From Arctopsyche grandis (Eukaryota > Arthropoda > Insecta > Trichoptera > Hydropsychidae), in contig NC_135358.1 in NCBI RefSeq assembly GCF_051622035.1, positions 8,411,001 to 8,475,000 of the forward strand: a stretch of 64,000 bases of DNA. The letters run 5' to 3'. Shown here piece after piece: positions 12,640-25,899 of this stretch. Every line of letters starts with the position of its first letter. Positions within the stretch are counted from its first letter, which is position 1. Made by a program: the position numbers and the translations under genes. The notes under the pieces were generated by a model that was given only the letters and a program-made list of their open reading frames with translations, was not told the origin of the DNA and searched no databases.

Positions 12640-15041
12640 GGTCATGAAAAGCAAGTTCCCACACTGGAGATATGGACCATATGCTAAGAGCACCTCACCT
12701 GGGTTGAATTATCGTTTTGATGTATGCACATACGTCCGGAAAATGAGTGTGCATTTTCAAACGGCTTCGTACACAGCATCACGATTGGTTTTAATTGGTG
12801 TCACGATTGACGCGTTCGATAATCTTAACAGTTTGAAGAAGTTCGTGAGAACCCATCGTAGAGTCTGTTGTCGACTAGAAAGCGATGTTTTCCACGACGA
12901 TGAAGTCATCTCTGAACGTGATGGCCATTTCGGATGAGAAATTTCTTTTGGAAATAAATTGCAGGTGCACCCCGACATTGAACGCGGCCAAAATAAATTA
13001 CGCACTTATTACGTTATACAAACTTTCCTTTTTTTTTTTTATAGATACGAAGAAAGAGTCTCGATTTCGAATCGTAAACAATTTCCTGAATGCATCCGAA
13101 CATATATACATAGATAGGTGAACAAAAAAATAATAATCAGACGGTATTATTTGACGAAAAATGAAAAAAAGAACGAAAAATTGCAAAGCAACCAATAAAA
13201 CAACCAAATCTTAATAAATGTGTCGAGACAAAATAAAAACTGCATAACTTAATAAATAGAAAAATACAAATAGCTACAAGCGACTTATTGACATTGATTC
13301 TATGCATTTGACTATATACATATGATTACAGTACCACAGAGTGGTCCATGGAAAACGGAAACTTTTGTAATAAGTAGTATTCATCATACAGAATTAAAAG
13401 AAACCTACAATGCTAATTGTTTGGCTTCCCACTTTATGCTAATAATCATGATTATAACTAGAACTTTGAATACAAGGTTCAAGGAAGACTGACCATACAG
13501 CCAAAGCTTTACTTTCTGTAGTTCAAGCATTTTTCCCTAATCGGCTAATTTTACGCTTTGATAATGTCCTCTGGCCTTTCTGACCTGAATTTACCAAGTG
13601 TGGCTATTATTTATAGGGACATACTAAAGCACACGTGTACAAAGAAAAGCCACGCATACTGGAAAAACTGAAGACCGCAATACAAAATCAAATAGAACAA
13701 GTCAACTGGGAAAAGTAGCTCAAAAGGTGTGTTCGTAAAAACGGTCATCATTTGAGTGATATAATTTTGAACACATAAATATTTCAAAATGGCATACTTT
13801 TACCTTCATTTATGTGTCAATAAATAATGTTTATACGAAAAATTAACGGAGTACTGTTAAATGTATAACCATCCGTTTTCTGTGAATTATTCTGTATATG
13901 TAAAAAAATATCTAACATCTAACAATGGAATTCAAATAAGGATATACAATCGATAGTAATCTAACCAAGCAACCGGATGTGATTTTCCGCGAAATCTATG
14001 ACTCTATTTTCATATACATACAATATATTTTTTATTTTAATTGTGTAAATTAGTAAAAAGACCGTGACGCGAGCGTTTGACAAAAGAGCGTTTCGATGAA
14101 CAAATAAAAGTTCAAGAACATTCGAAACACTCATTAGTGCGATCTCAAAATCCATTATACATACACACATATCTACCTGTAATAGAAATAAAATGTGTTA
14201 AGGTTACTTTTCGACGAAGATGCATGCGTACAAACAAATTTAAATGTATGCTAATTATAATAAGTGTGTAATCGGAATAAATTGCTCAATGCGTACATTC
14301 AACAGGTGAAGAAACGGCATGAAAGACACAACGAAAAAAATCAATTATTCACACAAAAAAATAAGCATAGAATCTTTTGAAATTTAAAATCAAATATTCA
14401 ATTAAAATATTTTGGAACTTTAGTCAACATTTCGATTCTAATTAACACCCCATATTGTATTCGATTTTAACAAATACAATTTTTAAGTAAATTAAAAACT
14501 TCACGTATGAATAAGAAGCTTATAGTTTTTCAAACACTGACTTAACCGATAGAGCGATTATTTAGCCGAATGAAATTTTGAGGTAGAAATCCGGTTGAAA
14601 TTATTTTAATGGTTTTTGATTTGATCAATAATTGCTCGTTTGATTCGGGTATCATTATTTTCTATTATTATAATTTGACAATTTCATAAATTTTATATAT
14701 ACTTTCTATAACTTTCCATGTACATACAATATAAATCAATAGAAAATTGATCTTTCAAAGACTAGGAAAAATAAATAGAAGACAGCAAAAATACCGTCTA
14801 ATTATGTCTCAAATATAATTTAAGATAAAAGAAGATTTAATATATAGAACATTTGTATGAAGAGTTTGGTTACAAAAACATTACACATGTATTCAATCAT
14901 CAGTTCAGTATTTTCAGTCAAATTATGTGAAATGAAATGACCGGTTTTGAAATTATGCACTTCATACGTTCATATTCAGGGTAATTGAATCGAAGCTTTC
15001 TGCTTTTACAACCTGATATAATACATATGTATAATATGCAG
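12640..15041. other. Intergenic stretch, no gene recognised
   Basis: 12644-12990 is GC-richer, with open frames on both strands that I cannot assign. 13010-15041 is AT-rich unique sequence with no repeat family or exon I can defend. Confidence 0.6.
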
Positions 15042-15117
15042 CGATGGACTAGAAATTGTGGCGGCAAATTTAAATCGATACTCGCTTTCGAGTCCACACT
15101 CGGACTGTTGCATTTAA
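15042..15117 (+). other. Possible terminal coding exon
   Basis: Follows an ATATGCAG acceptor and reads DGLEIVAANLNRYSLSSPHS, then DCCI and TAA. Codon use looks coding but no upstream exon is identified and the protein is not recognised. Chance cannot be excluded. Confidence 0.2.
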
Positions 15118-16291
15118 TTAATCGTAAGTATCGTAATGTTACGAAACACCACGGTGTCATTGCGCCACTGTAACAACGATTGGGTACAAAGAAAGTCGAG
15201 ATAATGATACAAGTGTAATGTGTGTAACCGAACGAAAGCCGAGCTTTTGAGGAAAAGCGTGGAAAACTTCAGCGGACTTCAAGCACAGGGAGACGAGTAA
15301 AATTCAAAGTTAAATCTTGCGAAACATAACAAACAATCTCTCTTGACACAGATGTTGACGGACTTAGACAACAAAGAGGTAAACATTATCTAACACACAT
15401 AAATAACCGAGTGATGTAACGCGTAACACTTACACACCTAACATGTAACACATTTTTCTGTGAGTACAGAGCGATGCAAAAAAAAAATTGATTGAATTAT
15501 GATAGTAAGAAATTTGTCGAACTCTTCAAAAGAGAAAAAAAAAGGAATGAAATATTTGACGGTATTTTGTGAAATAATAATAAGCACTTTTTAATACGGA
15601 TTTAAGGCGATAAAAATATTTGCAAGAAATGATCACTATTACACTCATAATTTATCACCAGATTATTATACTACACACCATTAACACAAAGTTAGCACTT
15701 TAATAAAATTAATTTACAATTTATGGCACGTGCGGTATAAATTTAACCGGCCACCATGTTAGCGAAAAATAATAAATAAATACAGACATGTCGTCTCAAA
15801 CAATTAGCGATAATACGACGATCGACAGAACACGCAATTTTACATAATATGCGAAAATTCTTTAGAATTTCCAGTCATGTGAAAAACGAAAGTACGACAT
15901 TAGCATTTTCGATGTGTTTTCTTTCAATCATAAATTACCGCATTATTCGGTCATTCAGAGCATTGCCGATTTTCACGCGGAGACAAATAATATATAGTAT
16001 GTACATATATTGGTTAAAATTGAATATTTTCTAATTTTAGTAGGTACACTTTCGAATTGTCCGAGATTAAAGTGAGTCGCTTTTGAAGTTCTTATCGTGT
16101 TTCACTAAGTGTTTGATGGTCGGTAAAAATGATCGGGACGGGCACTGGTTGCTCACGAGCGTGACTTACCTTGGTCAGTGTTTATCTAAAAGCACACACT
16201 ATGGATAGTACGGGTATAGGCGAGCTGGCGAGGTGGCGACTCTTTTATATGACGGATGAAGAGGGGCCGCTCCTCAGGTGGGGGCTCCTAC

Positions 16292-16351
16292 CTGGACCAG
16301 CTTGCCATTCTGCTCCAGCAGCCGGTTCTGTATCATGTCTATACGGCTCAT
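16292..16351 (-). other. Possible initial coding exon (20 codons)
   Basis: ATG to CTGGTCCAG|GTAGGA encodes MSRIDMIQNRLLEQNGKLVQ, a coiled-coil-like helix. An in-frame stop lies five codons upstream, supporting a start here. 106 bp further down the minus strand a 16-nt segment (16185-16170) sits between CTTTTAG and a strong AAG|GTAAGT, so it may be a microexon. The gene is not recognised; later exons were not found. Confidence 0.3.
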
Positions 16352-16560
16352 CAGTGTTTTAATCAATTACCGTAATTCAAATAAAATTACACGATTAAAA
16401 CAAATCGAAAAAATTTCAAATTAATTTGAAACAAAAGAAGACTCGTCAAAATGTCTCGATTTGAAAAATCATAATTTTCATACATACCAAAGTCGTCTTT
16501 GTTTAAGTTCTAAATAGGTGTTTCAGCATTTTCCCTAATACTATTATACATATGTATATA

Positions 16561-17057
16561 TGTTACACCGAATCCACGAAATTGTCTATTACAAGCATTC
16601 GGCAAGAGAATTGCCGAATGCGTGGAAAATGCAAGCACGTTGCCCAGTTCACGGATTCCGTAAATTATTTGCCGAATGCGTGAACTGGAGAGCGTGCTAT
16701 ATTATAACCAAGTGTTTCACTGTTAAAATATTGATCAAAATGTATAAAAATGGCATTAATTTATGTATAAGTCATATGAGATGGTCGAAACATATGTACA
16801 TATGTAGTCATATTATACATAATAATATGTAAATTAAACTAAATTAAACGTCCTTATTCAGCTGTCACTTTGACACTTGTCCAGTTCTAAAAAACAACAC
16901 CGGAGCGCTGCTGTCTATTTGCCGACTCCATGTTTTGAGCAGACAAATTCTTGCCGAATACACGCATTCGCCAAAAAATTTGCCAAATCCGTGAACTGGG
17001 CAACATGCTTGCAACATGAATGCGTGTAATAGGCAATTTCACGGATTCGGTGTAACA
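16561..17057. mobile_element. 497-bp TIR MITE (TGTTACACCGAATC ends)
   Basis: Left end TGTTACACCGAATCCACGAA; the right end inverted is TGTTACACCGAATCCGTGAA. Subterminal GCATTCGG/CCGAATGC blocks repeat on both sides. Flanked by TATATA on both sides, so a TA-type target duplication is possible. No transposase. Confidence 0.8.
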
Positions 17058-17089
17058 TATATACATACATAGATAAAATTACAAATACT

Positions 17090-17336
17090 AAAAAGGAAAA
17101 TAATCTGTAAAATAGATAATGATCACTGGATCAGAAGCTATTTAAAATGACTTGATTTAAAAATCATAATTTATATATATACCAAAGTCGTCAGTTATTT
17201 TGATTTTAAATAGGTGTTTGAGCATTTTTCCTAATACTGCATATGTGTATATATGTATATGTAGATAAAATTACAAATACTAAAAATGATCACTGGATCA
17301 GTAGCTATTTAAAATGTACCTAAGATATTGTAAACA
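17090..17336 (+). repeat. Two Jockey-A 3' UTR scraps
   Basis: AATGATCACTGGATCAG plus AGCTATTTAAAATG occurs at about 17118-17150 and again at about 17285-17316. Both are degenerate relatives of the Jockey-A tail at 39585. Confidence 0.55.
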
Positions 17337-17580
17337 TCTAATATATAATTTCGAAAGAGACTTTGTATGTATGTTTGTTTGGTTCGTAAAATCCGTGACG
17401 TTCTATTTAATAAAAAAACTAAATGAATATTCAAATAAATTTAAATAAAATAAAACTATTCAAATAAATTTAAATAAATTAAATTATTCAAATTAATTTA
17501 ATAAAATGTTTACAATTAGATTACCCATGTTTAAGCGGTTTATATTACAAATACCGAGCGAAGCCGGGTAAAACCACTAA
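17337..17580 (+). mobile_element. Non-autonomous Helitron, family A
   Basis: TCTAATATATAATTTCGAAA start, ACCGAGCGAAGCCGGG hairpin; the terminal CTAG has become CTAA. Internal AAATAAATTTAAATAA-type repeats. Confidence 0.8.
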
Positions 17581-17585
17581 TTTAA

Positions 17586-17826
17586 CATATATATAATTTC
17601 GAACTTTGTATGTTAGTAAGTATGAACATATATATATGTATATCTTTGGTTGGGAACTTCGTAAACAATACAAAGTTTCTATGACGACAATTCAATTGGT
17701 TGAATATTATATTTTTTTCGATTCAAATAAATTTAATAAAAAAACAAATTAATATTTACTATTATATTCGCCATGTTTATGCTGTTTATATTACCAATAC
17801 CAAGCGAAGCCGGGTAAAACCACTAG
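17586..17826 (+). mobile_element. Non-autonomous Helitron, family A (5' end eroded)
   Basis: Begins ATATATAATTTCGAACTTTG without the usual TCTA. It ends ACCAAGCGAAGCCGGG and CACTAG. It stands almost head to tail with the preceding copy. Confidence 0.75.
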
Positions 17827-18117
17827 TAATATATAAACAAAAGCATTTCAAAATCATAATATTAGTGACCTGTAATATTGCTGAATATTTTTCGTGCCTT
17901 CGGTGTCGCTTCTATTCACTAATAAATAGATAAAAATATATTACATTGCCTTAAATTGGCGTTGGTGTATTATTTTAATCCAAATGATTTATTGTTTCCA
18001 CATTTCGGTAATTCAAATATACCATAAATGTATTGAATGGCCAACGACTATTGCACGTTCAACTATTGGTTTTTCACGGTTCTCATAATTCACAACAAGA
18101 GTATTTATTACCCACAC

Positions 18118-18466
18118 GAGCATGAGGGCGAAAACACACTGAGTGATACGTGGTACGTGTTTTTTTTAGATACTTGCGAAAAAACGCAGCACCCCTAGCC
18201 CATATACATATGTACATGGTACATAGTGCCAAAAATCACTCCCTGGAATGCTTTAGGTGATATTTTATTCTTGTATTTATCCTTGCTTGACAGTGATCGA
18301 TAACGGTGAATCCCATATTTGAAGAAATGTAGGAGAAACATGTCGGTTCTATATTGATATGCATACACGTGCGACCTCCCGAACATATTCATTCTGCACG
18401 TGCACAGCGGGAAGTCAAGGACACGTGACATCCCATACCACTCAGTGTGTTTTCGCCCTTATGCTC
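18118..18466. mobile_element. MITE with GGGCGAAAACACACTGAG ends
   Basis: GAGCATGAGGGCGAAAACAC on the left mirrors the right end, which inverted reads GAGCATAAGGGCGAAAACAC. The body shares TTGACAGTGATCGATAACGG with the copy at 2365. Best-preserved member; superfamily unknown. Confidence 0.75.
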
Positions 18467-18737
18467 ACTAGTATTCCTCACACGAAGATTCCACAGATAG
18501 AAAACCAGTAAAAATACAAATAAAACCACAGGATACATTTGTGTGGGCAATCCTCTTGTGAGAAAAGTTATTTTTCTGTTTTTCCATTATGCTAAAATTA
18601 GTAATCAGCGTTGCCCGAGTACTTACATACAAGTTTCTAAGGCAAAAATATATACAGGTATATAAACTTTGGCTTTGGTAATTTTGAGTGTATTTTCTAA
18701 TAGCCAAGGTTAAATTATTTTTTTATTTTTTTTAAGT

Positions 18738-18782
18738 TTGGACCATTGTGGCATTACAGGAGTTCCTAATGCGCCACAATGG
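18738..18782 (-). repeat. LINE/SINE 3' stem-loop tail
   Basis: The minus strand reads GACCATTGTGGCGCATTAGG and closes with CCACAATGG, the same hairpin as at the end of the LINE-C copy at 18869. The A-rich tail continues to about 18712. Confidence 0.6.
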
Positions 18783-18868
18783 TCAAAATATAACACAAAA
18801 AGAAACAAAATAATAATAATACATATTATAAGCAATATAAGCATATATGGGTATTACCTATATCTAGC

Positions 18869-19567
18869 CTACTCCTTTCCTTTTGGGCATGCTTGGTTAT
18901 AATTCCCTTGAACTTCGGAGAAACTTCTCATTAATTCGTTTCGTTCTCCTGCTCTTACGTGGTAATACGTCATGCCCGTTGTTGCTGGAGCAGTTGGGAC
19001 TTTATGTCCCTAATCACTATGTGCGTGGTAGACATCATCATTTGATGGCTGTACTTCCTGCCCGCACAGCTCTTTTTCGAATGGCCCTATTCCAAGAGCT
19101 ATTCGATTTCTTAATGAAATCGTTGCTGCCAAGACTGAATGTGATATTTTCCACCTTAGTGAGCGTAAATTGTCGGAAATTACTCTAACCCATTTATCTG
19201 GTAGTCTGCGCTCATCATTGTTTTCATGACTGATCGTGATTTATGAGTGAAATTTTGATTAACTCTCTTCCGTTTGGGCCTTACAGGGCTGTAGGTGCAA
19301 GGCATTCCTTATGCTATATTTTTTATTTGATATTTTTACTTTATCTCTTATTATTAAATGCTATTTTTTATGTTTCTGTATGGATGTATTTATGTTTATG
19401 TTCAAATGTATTTTTTTTTATGTATAATTGATGAGTATATTATTTTCGTTATGTATTAATTTATGTTTAATTGTTTTTTTTGTGTTATATTTTTTGACCA
19501 TTGTGGCGCTTTAGGAATTCCTGTTATGCCACAATGGTCTGTTTAGAATAAATTAAATAAATAAATA
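18869..19567 (+). pseudogene. LINE-C 3' end (non-LTR retrotransposon)
   Basis: The translated remnant ELRRNFSLIRFVLLLLRGNT then LGLYVPNHYVRGRHHHLMAV and PARTALFRM is a C-terminal segment of a Jockey/I-type reverse-transcriptase protein; a frameshift follows. The 3' UTR ends with a GACCATTGTGGCGC...GCCACAATGGTC stem-loop and (AAAT)n. It is 5'-truncated at about 18869. Confidence 0.75.
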
Positions 19568-22017
19568 AGCAATTTAGCAAATTAAAATGAATTATAAGCA
19601 ATTTAGCAAATTAATATAAATTATAAGCAATTTAGTTCCTTTTGACTATAATATGTATGTATATGTATTTGGTTGTCTACTGGGTAAATCTACAGTTTTA
19701 AATATAGAATCACCACATTTGTTAGATGCTAGAAGCTTTTGGCTTTAATTAAAATTTAATTCAAACCAAATCAGGCACAATTTAAATCGAATTTAATTAA
19801 TTCTTTATCGCCTGATCTAAAGGTCGAATATACGAAATGTCAATGGCGTTGCCCTTAAGTTTAATTTTTTTTTAAATAGCATTCTCGATTCGAAACGTAC
19901 CTGCTTCATCATGGTGAACTTCTTTAACGTTTTGCCACAAAATCTTTTAAGAAAAGTCTATCATCGGTGTTTTCTTATTGCCCTTTCAAAGATGTAAGTA
20001 AAGAATTAACGGAAAGGAACGAAAAATTTGGATTAAACTATTATATTTAAATCGGATTAATAAGAAAATTAACAAAATTTAAGCCCAATATCTACAGAAG
20101 TATTTACTCATCTGTAATTCTGTATATATGTACATATGTACTCGAATATACATTTTAGAAGGAAATATTGTCAATTCTGATATATGCTTGGTTTCATTAA
20201 AAATTCGATAATTTAAAATTACCCATAGCAAATTTGAATGTACATACCTATGTACGTACAATTTTAATTTTAATGCTTTAGTAAAAATGTTGAATTAATT
20301 AAGCAAAGTAAAATAGTCATAAAGGGTTTAAGAATTTCACATGTTAGCATTAATCTAGTAAAACCCAATTGACTGAAAAAATGTTGAATGATGATGAAAA
20401 AAAATTCTATTGCTTCTATTTCCTTCTGCGATTTATATTTAAATTTACGTGTGAATTTATTTCATGATATGATAAATCTGAATAATGAATTTAAAGTGCT
20501 TCTGGTTTTTTATTTAGCATCTGTTGCATTTTAAATTAAAATTAAAATTTGAAGATAACTTCATCTTATGTACAGATAATAAACTGTATTATATGTGTAT
20601 ACAAATTTAAAAATTACTACATATGCTTGGTTTATTGTCCGATGTCATTGAAAAATGTTCGGACTTGGTCCATTTTAATGGGCAAACACCAATGTATCGA
20701 ATATCCGCAAGCCAATGCGCCAATAAAAGCATCATTAGAAATTTGCATCTCGCGAAGATGAACTCATTTCTATTTATAAAAGAATCGTCCGGGGAATAAA
20801 ATGAACGTTCATTAATGGAACACGTTGTTTGCTCCAAAAATATTCGTGTTCGAGCGATATATAAACTAAAATTTGACCACCTAAAATGCCAATTTGATGA
20901 ATAATTCATGTGAATTTTCGCGAATCGCGAAAAAAGACATCTTCCAATATTTTGACAACCACTGCGCGTCAAGGTTATCACAGATAATTTTCTGAAATTA
21001 TATGCAATTATGTATCGCACTAAACGAATGCCAGATCCGCAAAAGCTAATTTGAAACGTCCCATTCGGAAGCTTGAATTCTTTGCAATGTCATTTGTCAA
21101 AGTAATTTGCGGAAAAAAAATGCGCGTGGAATATTTACCGAGGTATATACATACATATGTATATATGTATACTGAAAGTTTCAAACGAAAGATGTTGATA
21201 TAAATGATTAATTCAGTGTCTGTTTAATCTGTTCAGAAATTTACATATTGAACCTAATTTATCTTTAGGTCATTTTGAATTTACATACATACATACATAC
21301 ATATGTATGTACATATATCAAATTATTACTCTTAACTTTTCTTGGCGAAATATCTCTTTTTTAATATCTTAAATGCAATATATTAATTTTTACTCATAAA
21401 CTCTCATAGGATTATGACATATGAAAAGTTGAAATTTAAATTTATTTATGCTATTAATTGTTTTGTCATTTTTTCCTGTACAGATTTAATTAAACCATTA
21501 AAAAGGCAGTGTTGCGAAATACACGTAGGAGTATAATACATAATATATCATTCATTCACCGTATGATAATCAAGATACTTCTTTGAATCAATAACATTAA
21601 TAGAATCTCGTTTGCCCACTCTTTTGTTGTATAATATTTGTCGCTAATGCATAATCTATATTATTTAATGCACCGTCTCGTTTACACTTACGTCAGCTAG
21701 TCTGATGTACTTTTTCGTAATTAATGACATTAATTCTTGAGTTGAGCTTCAATGTTCCCAGCCAATTTATGTACAATAGACGCCGCAATTTGTTCTCTTC
21801 TCCTGTGGCACGTACCAATTTGATGGCTTCGTCGACAGTTGCAAGGAGCATCAAGCGGCTTAAACAGATTTCTGTGAATTTGGATTATTTGGATCTGTTT
21901 GAGGAATTATTTAATTTGAGATCGTAAACGTGATTTAATATTGTATTTGTTTTTATATTTTGATTTATTTGCTTTTTTAAAAACTTTGATTATTATTATT
22001 ATTTTTTAAATTTATAC
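19568..22017. other. AT-rich intergenic stretch
   Basis: No recognisable gene. The 137-codon minus frame at 20607-21020 has no motif and biased AT codons. A remnant near 21748-21926 (CCAGCCAATTTATGTACAAT, RRNLFSSPVARTNLMASS) resembles a LINE tail, and similar sequence recurs at 29050. Confidence 0.5.
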
Positions 22018-22355
22018 TTTCCCAATATACCATTACAGGTTGCCCCCGGTAACCTGTAATGTATTAATCTTGTAATCTTGTTCATATTTAAATTATGGAT
22101 TGTAAATTTTATATCATAGACATAGTGGGTAGGATGGTTTTGCCAATTTCGACGGAGGAACCGTCTCAACAATGAAATCAGATAAATTGTCAAACTTTGA
22201 TAGGAAGCGATCGACTTGGAGTCACCATCTAAGTCTGAGCAGCAGCACTACAGAAATACTTCCGAATAAATTATTTTTAATCGAGATCAACCCAGAGCTT
22301 GAACCCAGCAACCTTTCGGTTAGAATTAAGGCAACCACCAAGCTGCTATGTTTTG
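22018..22355 (-). repeat. tRNA-derived SINE
   Basis: The minus-strand head has GGTTCAAGCTCTGG; the body holds CTTAGATGGTGACTCCAAGT and the GAGACGGTTCCTC block. The 3' stem-loop (CAGGTTACCGGGGGCAACCT) lies at 22035-22060. Confidence 0.65.
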
Positions 22356-22403
22356 TTTTTGAATTCATACTTATTGCTTCATATTTTTGTATAGGTATAC
22401 ATA

Positions 22404-22458
22404 GTCACAGTGACGACTAGGACCTATTCTGTACTATGGCAGGATTGTAAATAAAATT
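22404..22458 (+). repeat. SINE/LINE 3' tail
   Basis: CACAGTGACGACTAGGACC, then TATTCTGTACTATGGCAGG and TAAATAAAAT, a stem-loop tail like that at 30116. Confidence 0.45.
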
Positions 22459-22459
22459 A

Positions 22460-24495
22460 TTACATTTTTTGCCAGCCCTGACCATCTACATATAATACAT
22501 TAATTGAAACAGGTTCCCTCGGACGACAATAAATTAAGTTCTGAAAAAATATATTCCCTCTATTCGAATCTGGCATTGTCGACGTGCGACAATTAATCAT
22601 TTGAATAAAGCATTTTAATTACACCATTATATTTCATTCGCGATAAATGTACGAAATTTATTTAACTTATAGCAAATTGAAAATAAATTTCTCGTGATTA
22701 TTCAACAGGTTTAAGGATGAATTCGAATCGGTTTGTTGACCCTAACTTCGTTGTATGTATGTATAATAATTTCGTTGAAAAAAAAGTGAACATTTGCTTG
22801 GAAGGTTTTTACTTTTTTTTTCGACTGGCAACAATTCTTGACGGGAGATTATATGTAGGTAAAATTGATGGATTTAAATAGCTCGTTTTCACAGCATATA
22901 CTTACATATATTCCATACTAAAATGGAACAAACAAGAACTATTATATTTAACGAGCATTTATTTGGTGGTGTAAAAATGAATAGTTATCATAAAAAATAA
23001 CAACCATTAAAATGCTTTTATAGCGGCAAATAAAAATCTCGAACGAATTGAAGTTGATTTCATCGAAGGCCTGACGTTGATATAAATACATATCTATACA
23101 TATGAATGTTCATCTGAAGATGAAATTTCAATGCATCGCGAAAATGAAATTCCACCGTGTCAATGCTATGCATATATTTCTCCCGAGGGTTTTTCAGATA
23201 AATACGTAAAACAAATGCCGATTTTCACGTGGTTTTTGTTCGCTTTTGTATCGGCTGACGTGAAAATTATGCACGGTCTTTTTGTGCAGAAACGTTGCAC
23301 CTTTTCAGTCCTGGGAATACGCGACGCTGCATCGGCGGCACGCGAGCTCGGATGACCCTCTTACATACATTAGTCAAAAATTATGTATGTATGTATGTAT
23401 GTATGAGTAGGCATGTATGTGAAATTATACAAAAATAAATAAATAAAAACAACAACTTTGCCAAGCATACGATACTTTTTAATGCAAATTGTTGAAGTAA
23501 ATGAAATAAACGCAGCATTAAGAAATTTTTAATAATTTCCAATCATTACTTAATTCCTGCTAATCTTGCACAACCTTTACCCAATGTCTTCCATATAGTA
23601 TTATAATTAAAAAAAAATCATTTGGCCTTCATCGCTTTCTTTTGCATCCTCTTGGGCACCTTTGTCTATCTGCCTGTTCATTGCCAAATGTTTTTCACTC
23701 AAATGTTTATTTTTCGATCTCTTTTTGTGAAGATAACAAACAAAAAATAATTTTGAAAGAATGACAGTTTTTTTTGCTGGCAGAGCAAATAAGATTTTCC
23801 ACTTTTTCGCTTGAAATAAGGTATGTACTTCAAGAGATATGTATGTTGCCCAAATATAGGCAACTTTCACTGAAAACAATCATCAATTAGCGTTAAACGA
23901 GTTGAAATGGAATTTGCCTCACATTTCGAGATGAAAAATCTAATTTTATTATTTATCATCTATCTTAATTTTCTCATCTTACCTTTTCTTGCATTTCATG
24001 TACAAAAATTACATGTAAGAGAGGAGTATCTCGATTGTATCTTTTTATATACAGTATACATCCTAGAACATGGTTTTTGGGACCATTTATCGATCCCAAA
24101 ACGTGAAAGAACATACGTATGTATGTACATATGTACATAACTTACTTATTTTTTATCAATCAATTTCTATTTTTGAATATTTTTTTTTATAGTGCTAACA
24201 AGGGAGTCTACTATACATATGCAAATAAGTCTATTCTGGAGTATGTCAAGTTGGAATATGTTTTTATCTGCCGATTCTATACATATTGGTTCAACCAGTA
24301 GTGAGAACTAGTGGTTATCATTAGAGGTAGGACCAGAAGCGTGCTTTTTCCAGGAAACATGGCATTTTGGGTCTATTTTCCAGGAAACAGGGCAAACTAC
24401 AAAGCTAGAGTGCAAAAAAAAGGTTCATCATAAAAATGAACAATGCACGGCGAACAATGAACAAAAAATGGCGCAAACTTGGTCCGCTCTTTAGT
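22460..24495. other. Intergenic stretch, no gene recognised
   Basis: 23131-23355 is an open frame of 74 codons (MHRENEIPPCQCYAYISPEG...) in slightly GC-richer sequence. I do not recognise it and see no splice context. The rest is AT-rich with (ATGT)n microsatellites near 23383-23405. Confidence 0.5.
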
Positions 24496-24868
24496 ACTTT
24501 ATCATATATGCTTTCGAACATAGTGGTCACGGGTTCGAGTCCTAAATGGTTGCTGATGGGCAGACTTTGGATTTGTCGATCGTTTCCTATCAGAGTTTGG
24601 CAATTTATCTGATTTTCATTGAAACGGTTCCAATAAATTGACAACCTAACCCACTCTCTCGCAAATCTCGAGGTTTAAGGAATCTCGAATTTCGCTGAAA
24701 ATGCTGCAAATTTACAAATTTGACCAGAGATGTTTCTTTGGGTGTTAATTGATATGTATTTACTTTGTATAATAATAATAATACTTGTATGAAATGTACA
24801 ATGTTTTTCGCCAGAAAGACGCATTGGGGTTAGCTGTTAGGCTTTTTCCATTATAAAAAAAATTTAAA
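24496..24868 (+). repeat. tRNA-derived SINE
   Basis: GGTCACGGGTTCGAGTCC is a good B box. The body has GATCGTTTCCTATCAGAGTT and TGCAAATTTACAAATTTGACC-like blocks. The tail is AGAAAGACGCATTGGGGTTA then GGCTTTTTCC. Its flanks are repeated at 29231. Confidence 0.8.
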
Positions 24869-24875
24869 TAAATAA

Positions 24876-24960
24876 ACCTACAGTTGAACTTCATATTACA
24901 TACAATAGATTAATATACGAATATATTTTTATATACAATATACATATTTTCCATAATTTG
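24876..24960. repeat. 85-bp repeat unit, duplicated at 25357 and 29655
   Basis: AAACCTACAGTTGAACTTCA through CATATTTTCCATAATTTG. The same sequence follows the SINE and precedes MITE-2 at 29655-29738. It also restarts just after MITE-2 at 25357, where a LINE splits it. Confidence 0.8.
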
Positions 24961-25354
24961 GGGTCTCCGTGACGGGCCCGAATGTGAAACGCCCGAAAAC
25001 GCAAAAATCGGAAGGCAAAGATCGAAAATCGAAAGATCTTAAGTCGAAAGATAAAAAAGGGTCTCTCCCCCCCCGTCGTACATACTCACTTAATTTGCGC
25101 GAGCAGGATACAACAGGAACAAGAGGAACAGGCTTTTCCTCCCGTATTCTGCGCGTGCACATTAAACAAGGCTGTATGACAAAAAGAGAGATAATTTAAC
25201 CGCATGCTACTCATATATATTATATATACATAGTACCGTTTACCATGCACCCTTTTTTTTTGATCTTTCGACTTAAGATCTTTCGATTTTCGATCTTTGC
25301 CTTCTGGTATTTGCGTTTTCGGGCGTTTCACTTTCGGTCCCGTGAGGGAGACCG
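24961..25354. mobile_element. Palindromic MITE-2, largest copy
   Basis: GGGTCTCCGTGACGGGCCCG start; the right end CCCGTGAGGGAGACC mirrors it. Arms include AAAACGCAAAAATCGGAAGG and AAGATCTTAAGTCGAAAGAT. The core contains a MITE-1 half (ACAAAAAGAGAGATAATTT, GCATGCTACTCAT). No target duplication: the right flank is a new copy of the 85-bp unit. Confidence 0.8.
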
Positions 25355-25382
25355 ATAAACCTACAATTGAACTTCATATTAA

Positions 25383-25899
25383 CGGAGAGCTGAATGAGGT
25401 TGATCTATTTGGTATTTCCCTACATCAATTCAGGTCTAACATCAAGAGAATCTTGACCGATTGATTCATTTCTTCTCCTATTCTATTTTTCCAATATTTC
25501 CAATATTTTTATACTTTAGTTTAGTTATGTAATGTGCTATTTAATCATATTATAGCTTTCATTCTTTTCCTTTTCATTTGTTTATTTTGTATTTACCTTT
25601 TTCATTTGTTTTATATTTGTAAATTTCAATTTCTTCTTATATTCTATTTTATAACCTTTTCCAAATATTTTAATACTATAGTTTAATTATGCAATGTTCT
25701 ACATATTTTGTCATGCCTTTATTCTTTACTTTTTAATTTGTTTTCCTTATATTTATCTTTTTCATTTTTGTAAAAATCTATTATTGGACTCGGATGTTAC
25801 ATATATTATTTATTTACTATTTGTTTTTTTTATACATATCTATGTACATCCTGACTGTTGATTTTTCAATTAATAAAATAAAATAAAATAAAATAAAAT
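25383..25899 (+). pseudogene. LINE 3' end with (AAAAT)n tail
   Basis: Reads NGELNEVDLFGISLHQFRSN then IKRILTD and a stop, then a T-rich 3' UTR and five AAAAT units. It splits the 85-bp unit (left CATATTA, right ATTACATAC), so it is a later insertion. The clade is not certain. Confidence 0.55.

Noticed and set aside
20607..21020. 137-codon minus-strand frame
   Set aside because: No motif, AT-driven codons, no splice context and no similarity to the repeats here.
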